From Zygnema cylindricum (lineage: Eukaryota; Streptophyta; Zygnematophyceae; Zygnematales; Zygnemataceae): 64,000 bases of DNA. The DNA lies in contig JBBHKE010002853.1 in NCBI GenBank assembly GCA_037447655.1, positions 186,001 through 250,000 on the forward strand, written 5' to 3'. Shown in pieces: positions 55,600-64,000 of this stretch; position 1 is the stretch's first letter, and each line of letters begins with the position of its first letter. The position numbers were made by a program, and so were the translations under genes. Under the pieces are notes generated by a model. It searched no databases. It was not told the origin of the DNA and worked only from the letters and a program-made list of their open reading frames with translations.

Positions 55600-57890
55600 A
55601 AATAGAACACTGGGTGATAGTGCTAGAAGTAAGTTGTCAGATAAGAAGATAGGAAAAAGGTTTTGGGCATAAACAATGAACTGTGCTAATTACCTCAAAA
55701 ATAGAGATCTTACTTCAGCTATAAAAGATCAAACACCTTATAAGAGATGGACAGGCCCTAAACTAGACATATCTCACTTAAAGGTTTTAGGCAGTCAAGT
55801 ATTCAGTCTAGATACAGATCAGTCTAATTAGAATCTAGATCCTAAAGGAAAACCAAGATACTTGTAAGGATATGATGAGGAGGTTAAAAGATATAGAGTT
55901 TATGATCTAAAAGTGGAAGATGTAATCTTAGTTAAGCATCTAGTTGTTATGAATTAAGGAAAGTTTGTGGATCCCTTCAAGTAAATAAAGTCAGTAAAAA
56001 TCAGATTTGAGTCAGAAAATTCTGATGACTTTGAGCTTCCTAACTATCCAGGTTTTAGAGAAGATGACATTCTTGCAGGTACAAATCAGAAAAAAAAGAC
56101 TCGGCTGTAGAAACTTTAGTGACAACTCATATTGAAGCCAAAGACGTGGTGGAAATTGATACGGAATCAATGGATAGAGGGGAAGCCGAGATTGTTTGAA
56201 AGAACCCATGAGAACCATCTATTCCTGCCACTTATTTGAGGGGGGAAGGAGAAGTAGCAAAAGATTGTAAGAAAAACAGGTTAATAACAAGGTAACAAAA
56301 CTATCTCATCAAGATGAACCTCAAACTTATAGAGAGGCGATGACTTGTCTAGAAAGAAACTGGTGGAAGATAACCATCAATGAGGAGATGGCCTCAATTA
56401 TGGCTTTCGATACTTGGGAGCTGGTGGATTGTCCACCGAACTGAAAACCAACCAGTTGTAAGTGGGTTTACAAATTAAAACTGAACCTAGATAACACCAT
56501 TGAGCGTTACAAAGCCCGATTAGTGGCAAAAGGATTTACACACAAAGAAGGAATCGACTACGAGGAAACCTTTGCCCAGGTCGTCTGATTTCCCTCCGTC
56601 CGCATACTTCTTAATCTGGCAACAGCGGAAGACATGGAGGTGCACCAGATGGACATCAAGACAACCTTTTTGCATGGAGAATTGGAAGAGGAGATCTTCA
56701 TGCAAAAACAAGAAAGATTTGTGGAGGAAGGAGAGGAGAGTAAGGTATGTAGGCTGATTAAATCTCTTTATGGTTTCAAACAAGCACCCCACCAGTGGAA
56801 TAAGAAGCTTGATGAGTTTCTTACCGGTATGGGATATATACGGATCAGCTAAGATCACTCAATCTATGTTTTTGAAGATGAGAAAGGTGTTATGTTTATT
56901 GCAATTTTTTTTGATGATTTTGCTTGTTTTAAGTAAATCAATGGAAAAAACTAATAAAGTGAAAACCGATCTTAAGGGGAGATTTGAAATGAAGGATATT
57001 GGGGAAGCAAAATATATTTTGGGAATTCAAGTAGAAAGAGACCGAGAAAGAAATATTATAAGATTGACTCAACAGGATGCAAAAGGGAATATGCAGGAAA
57101 AAATTCAGATGGAAAAAGCTAATAGTTGTACAACTCCAATGGAGTTAAAGAAGGGAAGTGAAGGGAGTGAGGAATAAGGAGTCATAGTGTATGACGAGGA
57201 ATTATCTCCTGATGAACAGAAGTTCATGCACACTATTCCTTATAGGCAAGTAGTGGGAAGTCTAATCTATTTTATGAATTGTACCCGGCTAGATTTAGCT
57301 ACAATTGTAGGAGTGCTAAGTAGAAGTCTAAATGCTCTCACTAAGAAGGATTGAGAGGCAGCTAAGAGAGTCCTTTGATATTTGATAGGAATTAGGGATC
57401 TATGGTTGCATTTGGGTGGGGAGAATAATGACATCACTACTTGGAGAGATGCCAGTTACGGTGATTCCCTGATAAGGAGATGTACTTCTGGATATGTATT
57501 ATATGTGGGTGATAGGGCTTGTTGTTGGAGTAGCAAACAACAAAAGGTTATTGCTCAATCGACCATGGAGGCTGAGTATATGGCCTCTTACTCTGCTTTT
57601 AAAGAATTGATATTGGTGAAGTCTTTGTTTGGTGAGCTTGGTCACCTTAAGAGTGGTGTGGAGAAATTTTTTTGTGATAATCAGGCAGCAATCGCTATTT
57701 CTACCAATCCTAAACATCATTTTAAAGCCAAACACATGGACATTAGACTCATCTTTGTTAAAGGGAAAGTAGAAAACAAGATAATCAGTTTAGAGTACCC
57801 ACCAGATAGCGAGATGGTAGCAGATATGATGACCAAACCTGTCCCTTCCCCTAAGCTAATTTTCTGCAGGGAGAAGTGTGGTCTGAAATA
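55600..57890 (+). pseudogene. Copia O integrase C-terminus, RT and RNase H
   Basis: Integrase tail with stops (DTDQSN-stop, GYDEEVKRYRVYDL) and a linker shared with C (SENSDDFELPNYPGF). RT has [24 protein letters not shown], then a stop, then 56634-56852 with LYGFKQAPHQWN. The catalytic box reads FFDD with an extra base, so the frame shifts there. RNase H 57382-57891 (169 codons) is open, with CDNQAAIAISTNPKHHFKAKHMD and a natural stop after KCGLK. It is the cleanest RNase H in the window. Confidence 0.86.
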
Positions 57891-57897
57891 AAAGATT

Positions 57898-57916
57898 GAC
57901 TAGAAAATAAGGGGAG
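57898..57916 (+). other. Polypurine tract of element O
   Basis: GACTAGAAAATAAGGGGAG adjoining the 3' LTR. Confidence 0.86.
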
Positions 57917-59715
57917 TGTAGAAAATCGATGGTTCTTTTAGTATTTTCTAGGTCTAAATTGAAATACAGAAAGAAGCCGAGGCAGTCTGCCTCTAACTTC
58001 TCTCCAACTCCCACACTTGTTGTAGTAACTGAGAAGTTGGAGAGGAAGCTAGAGCCATGGCTACCTAGGCTATCCAAAGGTTTACAGGAAATATATTAGT
58101 TGATTCACGGATAAGAAGTTTATTTACTACAAGGGATGATGTCGGATCCAGGATTTGATCCTGGTACCTATTGTCTGTTGACCGCCAGTAGACTAATCCA
58201 TTAAGTCTAGGACTGATGTTACATGCTATAGAGTTTGATATTTATTTAACTTTTACCATGTATGATAATTCGTTTAACAGAAATTGTTTATGGGAAACAT
58301 AGATCCACTTATGTAAAGTATCGATTATGGTATAGATAAAAAACGAGTACCGCTCATTTGTTTTTTTTACGAAACAAATTCCGCGCAAGTATTTATGACT
58401 GCTAAGATTGAAATCTGCATTCAATCAGACGGCCGGAAAGAAAGCCAAGATCGCGGACGAGAAACTCAGCCGTTTGTGGTCATCGCCACATTTGATGACA
58501 CGTGGCACGATTGTTGTTTTTAGAAAGCTTTAGTCCTCTTTATGCCTCAGTTGTGAGAGAGAGTTGTTCAAGACTTAAGCTATTTTTGGTTGAGTTCGGT
58601 TCAGTATTTACCGAAATTAGTGTGACAGTGAAGTTGGGAGTTCACGGTTCATTCACACTTGGGACACGTGTCGTCACTTGGGAGAATGCGTGAGTATGTC
58701 CTCTGTGGACGTACGGAAATTCGGCAGGATCACTGGACTTCGTGAAGTCAATTCTACGGTGCCAAATCCTCTAATCGGATCGTTGACAGCCGCCGCCAAC
58801 AAATAGTGACGAGGCGTGACTAGATCATTATCACTTTACGTTGTCTGAACTTCGGTGTAAATATTTGTGATATAATGTTAGATGTACGGCTGGAATTCCT
58901 CCGTACAGCTTAGTGTAGTTTCGGTGTATAAAAGTAGGACTTAGTGAATTTGATTTTTAGGAACAAATGATATGAAAACTGTACACTCAGTTTTTTGTAA
59001 TTTCATTTCTATATATCTCACAGATTTGTTAGCGGAATTTATTGAAATTTTGTGTGTGTGTTTCTTTGTATGTTATCTACAGTGTGGCTAATTTTCAAGA
59101 CGTTTAGAGCGTTTTTCTGAAAGTTATAGTCTGTCAAAGTTGCTGTTCAGCCATCGGTATTTGTGGAAGCTTCCTCTCTTGATTTGTTCTACGATGACTA
59201 CTGCTGCATCTTCTTCATCTTCAGTGCCAGCAGTTTTCTCAGAACAACAACGATTACGCTGGATCGCGGCATCTTTGCGAATTACGAGACCGAATTCGGA
59301 TATGACATGTGTCGACATTTGGGCCATGTCGTACAATATCCGTAAATTAAGTATACCGGTAGCTGTACTTATGTGTACGGCTGTGTAATATGATTGGTGT
59401 CGTACATCAGTAGATAGAGTTTTAGAGAGAAATAGGACTTAGAAAAAAATGGTAGATAGAACCCTCTCTCGCAAAGAGCTTCTGAACAAAAGGTCGACTT
59501 TGACCCTCAATAACTTACTACTCAAGGGAGCAAATTCAAAGATTCTTTTTGCTATTGACTCAAGGAAGTCTTGCCTTCACATGAGTAAAGGTGGTCAGAG
59601 TTTTTGTCTGTCAGGGTTGCAGTTATTCTTGCTGAAACACAAAGAGGTTAAGATTATCCTAGAGGCTTCTTGCAAGCTGTCCATTCTGAGGACCTATTGA
59701 GGTCTCACAGTTGCA
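57917..59715 (+). repeat. 3' LTR of element O, split by Q
   Basis: 57917-58511 and 59255-59715, TGTAGAAAATCG to TCTCACAGTTGCA. The antisense tRNA-like T-arm CCAGG-N7-CCTGG is at 58148-58164. A GACACGTGGCACGAT block holds the Q insertion. Confidence 0.88.
58512..59249 (+). mobile_element. Solo LTR Q (class 2)
   Basis: 738 bp, TGTTGTTTTTAG to TCAGAACAACA, with a perfect target duplication ACGAT (58507-58511 and 59250-59254). TATAAAAGTAGGACTTAG near 58928 is a clear promoter. A gag N-terminus MTTAASSSSSVPAVFSEQ opens 56 nt before the edge, in the usual phase, but no PBS follows. Confidence 0.92.
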
Positions 59716-60100
59716 GTCGACGCTGTAATAATTGAGCCTGACGTCAAAATGTCACAAACTTTAAACATTGATAATGTCACAAGTAACTAGACGTCTACAA
59801 CCGTCGCTATTTGATAAATGTCAACAATTGTCGCGAGCTTTGTAGTCGTCTACAAACGTCACAAATTACACCCACGTCTACATCCGTCACAATCAATAGT
59901 AGCGAACTCATTACTTTACATCGGAATGCTTTTAAAGTAGTAGGGAAATTTGTTGCTAAAAAACAAAGTGACAAGACTGATTCTTGGTTACATGGGAAAG
60001 TGCCTTTATATCGATACATAGTGTACTGTAGCGATGAAACGTCCGTACATATTTTTCAAAATCGTCTTCTAAGGTTTTTGTCTTTTTAGAGTATTTTTAC
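59716..60100 (+). other. Possible coding fragment, left of the hAT-like element
   Basis: A frame from 59811 (no ATG at its start) encodes 92 codons ending FQNRLLRFLSF. A run of GTCTACAACCGTC-like repeats precedes it. No known domain is seen. After removal of the transposon, the frame is in the same phase as the stretch at 60992-61205, separated by one TAG. This could be one old gene or chance. Confidence 0.35.
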
Positions 60101-60983
60101 TAGTGTTGCTTATCGGTAAAAAACTTATCGCAATAACATCGATATTGATAGTTGTCGGTTAATGAACTATCTGAGGTACCGATATATCGGTCCGAGACGA
60201 ACAAATTCCATATCGACGATAACTATAAAAATATATAGTACGCATACTATATTACCTTATTAAATACTGTATTATGTTATTTACATTATATAGCGTGGCA
60301 TGCCACGTATACGAATCTCTTCCGTAACTATATAACTGAAATTATTACGGACAACGCAACACAAAAAACGTTGGCCGGTTAACTTAACAAAATATTTTTA
60401 CTGCGACGTACGGAATTACAAACAAATTGGTGAACACGTAACAAAAAAAAGACGGCGGACACAAAGTACAACGGACGCAAAATAATATTCTACGCGCCGC
60501 CGAAATCGAACGAACGACTTGGAATTAAAAAGTACGAGCTTACGGCTAGCGTGAGCGCTAGTATCCCGGATGGTTCTTTTGGCAGCTTACGCCAAAAAAT
60601 ATGACAGATTGACACGTGGCAGGTGTCCAGTAAATCCCAAGGAATAAAAGGACAATTCGTGGCGCCGGATGTGAAAGGTACATCGTTTATATTGGATCCG
60701 TACCAAAACCGTACAGACGTCATGGCGGCTAATGTACTTTCTGCGCGTCCGGGGAATAAGACGTACAGCTGAGTGTACATGCCGTACATTTATATGTACT
60801 GACCGTACATTTATCGCTGATAGTTATCGTTATCGGTGTTATCGCTGATAAGTAACCGATATTATCGGTTACTTATTGGCGATAAGACCAACAGCGATAT
60901 ATCGAACCAATATATCGATTATCGGGAACCCGAAAAAATGTCCATATCGGTTATCTGTAAATGCTTACCGATACACAACACTA
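60101..60983 (+). mobile_element. Non-autonomous hAT-like DNA transposon
   Basis: 883 bp with terminal inverted repeats TAGTGTTG(CT)TATCGGTAA against the complement of TTACCGAT(AC)ACAACACTA, and a perfect 8-bp target duplication ATTTTTAC (60093-60100 and 60984-60991). Eight-base duplications and TAGTG/CAGTG ends are typical of hAT elements. The subterminal parts are packed with TATCG/CGATA repeats on both strands, as transposase-binding arrays often are. No transposase is encoded (longest frame 99 codons), so it would rely on a transposase from elsewhere. Strand is arbitrary. Confidence 0.85.
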
Positions 60984-61205
60984 ATTTTTACTACAAAGCA
61001 GTCGAAGGCTTTGAAGCGTTTTTTCTTTACAGGATTCGACGAGATTTTCACTGGCCATTCAGAAGAAAACACGCAAACCATAGTAACAGTGGCAATCCGC
61101 CGTGGATTTTGCAATCCAAAAAAGTACATCGTTTTAAGCAAAAGACAATCATACGTTATCTCTGAAAACTGTTTGATCAAAGCTTTGGACATAACTTTGG
61201 ACTAG
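60984..61205 (+). other. Possible coding fragment, right of the hAT-like element
   Basis: From the target duplication, an open frame reads TKQSKALKRFFFTGFDEIFTG and continues to a stop at 61205 (about 70 codons). The composition is protein-like but no family is recognised. See the left fragment. Confidence 0.35.
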
Positions 61206-62195
61206 TATGGTATTGTTGTTAATTATATGTACGGATATATGCTGTTGTCACAATTTGTCGCAACATAATTGAGATTTAAATCCTCAAAAATTGACACTTG
61301 TGTTACTGTTTTTTTTGTTGTAAATCACGTCAGCAAGTCAAAAGTACTTAATTTGTAAAAAATTGGTACAAATTGACGTCAAGGTTAGATAAGACAATCT
61401 TTGACTTTTCAAATTTCAGAGTGTTTAATCCACGACCTGCTAACTTCCAAAAAATGTTTAGCCCGCTAATTGTTTTTATGCGGGCTAACCATTTACGGGT
61501 TTAACCGATTCTTTCCCAGGTGAAATCCGCAATAAGTACAACCTATGATTAACATTTTTTCAAAAAGGTACAGTGTACTATTGTACAATTCAAAATCGAC
61601 GAAACTCTACCGCCATAGAATTAGTTTGCGACCCACTCCTATAGTCGGCGGTTCGGACCACTCATTTATCGTCTTCGCACATGTGAAATAGTACAAATTC
61701 GAATCTTATTGCCGCATTCACCTTCGAAATGGATCCGTAAATCAGCTTTGTGGAAGTGGCTCGCACTAAATTTGTAGTTTCATTTCAGTGCGGTCCCCAT
61801 TTTTGAGTTTTATGTTCCTATGCTGCACAGTTGGTTGGTCGGCGAAAGATTCGCAAAGATCTTTTGTTTCTATCTAGCAGTTGAAGTCGCGCAACTATTG
61901 TGCTTAGGGTTTCCTATTTCTATGTACCAGATTTTAGTTCTTCGTAGTTGGTGAAATCGCTCTTTCGGTGAGCTGTTTCGTTTTTTTGTCCAGTTAGACT
62001 AGCCGCCCCTCCTCACTAGAGTTAAACATTTCTGGGCAGTCAAAAATGTTTTTTGCCATTTAAAACATTTTTTCTACGTACACACGTGTCAGATTATGGA
62101 TCCGACGGTCGCGACTAAAAGGTAGGATTCTCATCTTAGGGTTGACGGTCTCAAATCGATAACAAGAGAAATGTGTACGGAAAATATATGTTTTT
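61206..62195 (+). other. Unassigned intergenic DNA with one hairpin
   Basis: No gene or retroelement motif. A perfect 9-bp inverted repeat TTAGCCCGC / GCGGGCTAA with a 13-nt loop lies at 61458-61488. Confidence 0.5.
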
Positions 62196-63439
62196 TGTTG
62201 ATATTTGAGTATTTTATAGGTCTGTATTAGGATAGAAAAAGAGCTGAGGCGGTCTGCCTCTAACTCCCTTTTCCAAGCTCCCATACTTGTTGTAGTCACT
62301 GAAGGCTGGATAGGGAGCTAGAGCCATGGCTGCCTAGGCTCTCTAGAGAAGACAGGGGGTAAATTAGGTAGACTTACCAAAAGTTAGTTGAAGGACCCAG
62401 GAATTGATCCTGGTACCTACCGTCCGTCAATCCGCATTAGCCGTTAGCTCTAGCCGTTATGTCTAGAACAGATATTACGATATATGGGGTTTGACAAATA
62501 TATAAATCGTTAAATGTAGATTAATCCGTTTAACGGCTAAATAGATACTTAGTACATAGATACAGTTTAATTTAGTAAGAAGTACGGAATGGGGGGCAGA
62601 ACGGATACCGCGCATTTGTTTCGATAGCGAAACAAATACCGCGCATTTGTTTCGACAGCGAAACAAATACCGCGCATTTGTTTCGATAGCGAAACAAATA
62701 CCGCGCGTCGAATTTCAGCGGCTAGGATTATAGCCGGTTTTGATCGGACGGCCACGATAAGCGCCGCGATCACGGAAAAGGTACTTTTGGCGTTTTACGA
62801 TCTTTGTCACGTCAAGTGACACGTGGCGTGATAACATTGGACTACGAGAATTCTGGAGATTACAGGAACTAATCCTGATTTGACACGTGTCGACATTTTG
62901 GCCATGTCGTACAATGGCCGTACAGAAAGTACACCGGCACTTGTAATTTTTTGTACGACACAGTAATTTGATTGGTGCCGTACTTCAGTAGATAGAGTTT
63001 TAGAGAGGGTATAGGACTTAGAAAATTTTGGGTAGGCAGCTGCCTCTCCCATAGAGCACAATGTATAAATGGCAAACTTTGGCCAGCCATAACTATCAAT
63101 TTACTTGACCATTTTCAGTGATTCTTTTTGCTGCGGACTCAAGGGAGTCCAGGTTAGACAGGGGTGTAGTCGGTCAGAGTTTTTGTCTGCCAGGGTGGTT
63201 GTATTTCTAAGGGAAAGTCAAAGTGGGTGAATGTGTCCAAATCTCATATTCTAACTTTGCATTCTGTGGTGGAACTGAGCACACAGAAAGTGTTATTTCA
63301 CAGGGGTGAATCTATATTGGGGTTCTGACTGTCAAGGGGTCAGTCACTTGGGTTTATATTAACTTGGAGTCGGCACTATCTAGATTAGCTTCTTTTGGAT
63401 CTGCATACTCTGAGGGCCAATGGAGGTCTCAGAGTTTCA
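62196..63439 (+). repeat. 5' LTR of element R
   Basis: 1244 bp, TGTTGATATTTGAG to CTCAGAGTTTCA. It is longer than LTR I partly because of a triplicated 31-bp palindromic unit. TATAAATGG at 63063-63071. tRNA-like T-arm CCAGG-N7-CCTGG at 62397-62413 (antisense). Two ACACGTG boxes (62819, 62882). Confidence 0.9.
62608..62706 (+). repeat. Three tandem 31-bp palindromic units in LTR R
   Basis: CCGCGC recurs at 62608, 62639, 62670 and 62701, a period of 31 bp. Each unit contains ATTTGTTTCG-ATAG-CGAAACAAAT, a 10-bp-arm inverted repeat. Other class 1 LTRs have one copy. Confidence 0.88.
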
Positions 63440-64000
63440 GGTTATGGGCCCACCATCTAGGGTGCCTATGTTCGATGGAACAGACTTCACTTATTGGGAG
63501 TTTACAATGGCGGGATTGCTTTTCGAGAAGCACTTATGGGGAATTGTTTCGGGACAAGTGAGATGTTCGCCACCTGGCTTTGGAGGAGCTTACTATGGAG
63601 ATTCATCTGAGGCTGCCCAGAATATCATCTGGAGCTCAGATGCAACGGAAGGTGAAGGGAAGAATCTTTCCGTGGATGGGGAAATAGGGGAGAAGGAAAA
63701 AGGGACACCTATGGTGAGGGGAGCTTGGCTCTCGGCTATGGTACCACATGTAAGGATTAAAACTGAAGAAAATGACAGAAAAATATGGGAATACAAAAAC
63801 ACTATAGCAAAACATCTCATTCTTAGATATGTGTCTAAGTCGATAGCTATCACTCTTTTAAGTCTAACCAAGTCTTTAGAGATATGGGAAGTACTAATTC
63901 AGATTTATAAGAGTGAGACAATTCAGAGGCAGCAAATAGTAAAACAGGAAATAGATGCCTATGTTTATAAAGGCGGTAGCATGATAGAGTTTTGCAATGA
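63420..64000 (+). CDS. Copia R Gag, N-terminal 193 codons (partial)
   Basis: The start codon is 20 nt inside the LTR and the frame stays open to the window end. It reads VMGPPSRVPMFDGTDFTYWEF across the PBS, then LLFEKHLWGIVSGQVRC, the acidic TEGEGKNL region, IAKHLILRYVSKSIAITLL and KGGSMIEFCN. Against the I Gag only about a dozen substitutions are seen over this length. The zinc knuckle and anything downstream are outside the window. It is predicted to form virus-like particles and, if this copy has pol, could support element I. Confidence 0.9.
   Translation, partial: MEVSEFQVMGPPSRVPMFDGTDFTYWEFTMAGLLFEKHLWGIVSGQVRCSPPGFGGAYYGDSSEAAQNIIWSSDATEGEGKNLSVDGEIGEKEKGTPMVRGAWLSAMVPHVRIKTEENDRKIWEYKNTIAKHLILRYVSKSIAITLLSLTKSLEIWEVLIQIYKSETIQRQQIVKQEIDAYVYKGGSMIEFCN
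63440..63454 (+). other. PBS of element R
   Basis: Exact GGTTATGGGCCCACC directly after the LTR, within the gag frame. Confidence 0.9.

Larger units (their letters stand above)
55600..59715 (+). mobile_element. Copia element O, 5'-truncated
   Basis: Begins abruptly in integrase (NRTLGDSA), runs through RT and RNase H to a polypurine tract and a complete 3' LTR that is split by solo LTR Q. Gag, protease and the integrase catalytic core are missing. It is close to C in sequence. Confidence 0.88.
62196..64000 (+). mobile_element. Copia element R, 5' part (runs off window)
   Basis: Complete 5' LTR, exact PBS and the start of gag. It is in the same family as I and K, and its Gag differs from that of I at only a few positions. 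Whether it is a full autonomous copy or another gag-only copy cannot be seen here. Confidence 0.92.

Overview
This is nuclear DNA of a green plant made almost entirely of nested Ty1/Copia LTR retrotransposons. No intact cellular gene was recognised. The host call rests on the retroelements. Their primer-binding site (PBS, GGTTATGGGCCCACC directly after the LTR) complements the anticodon arm of initiator tRNA-Met, and its last bases fit the plant rather than the animal form as I remember them. Many LTRs also carry CACGTG(TC) boxes. A non-seed plant is possible; the species cannot be read from the sequence.

Layout (elements lettered here). A (1-4265, -) is the 5' part of a nearly intact element, abutting B (+), whose pieces 4266-5139 and 11630-15979 flank C (5140-11629, -). 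B's 3' LTR ends inside the 3' LTR of D (15980-24844, -), an old element that also holds three solo LTRs (F1, G, F2). After about 0.8 kb of unassigned DNA comes H (+, from 25610). H is interrupted in its reverse transcriptase by E (28452-38579, -), and E's 3' LTR is interrupted by I (29211-33445, -), giving three nesting levels. H is followed by an inverted LTR of its own family (J), then K (+), split by L (42132-48501, +), then LTR fragment M. From 50071 to 54493 is non-Copia DNA with a direct repeat of about 0.9 kb around a fragment of element N, and an unidentified decayed reading frame. P and F3 (LTR pieces), O (55600-59715, + ; holding solo LTR Q), a non-autonomous hAT-like DNA transposon (60101-60983), about 1 kb of unassigned DNA, and the 5' end of element R (62196-64000, +) complete the window.

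Two LTR classes occur. Class 1 (A, B, C, H, I, J, K, L, N, O, R) has LTRs of about 0.9-1.25 kb. Class 2 (D, E, F, G, P, Q) has TGTTG...CAACA ends and survives here mostly as solo LTRs. In both, the gag start codon lies inside the LTR (20, 26 or 56-59 nt from its end, always the same phase), so translation runs through the PBS, read as V-M-G-(P/L). The PBS is of the half-tRNA type known from Drosophila copia. Class 1 LTRs also carry an antisense tRNA-like module in U3.

Most pol genes are dead through stops, frameshifts and lost catalytic residues. The exception in structure is I: LTRs that look identical, a perfect 5-bp target duplication and one uninterrupted 620-codon frame that fills the internal region. 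It keeps Gag but no protease, integrase or reverse transcriptase, so it looks like a recently mobile, gag-only element that would need pol proteins from a relative. R, cut by the window end, has a very similar Gag.
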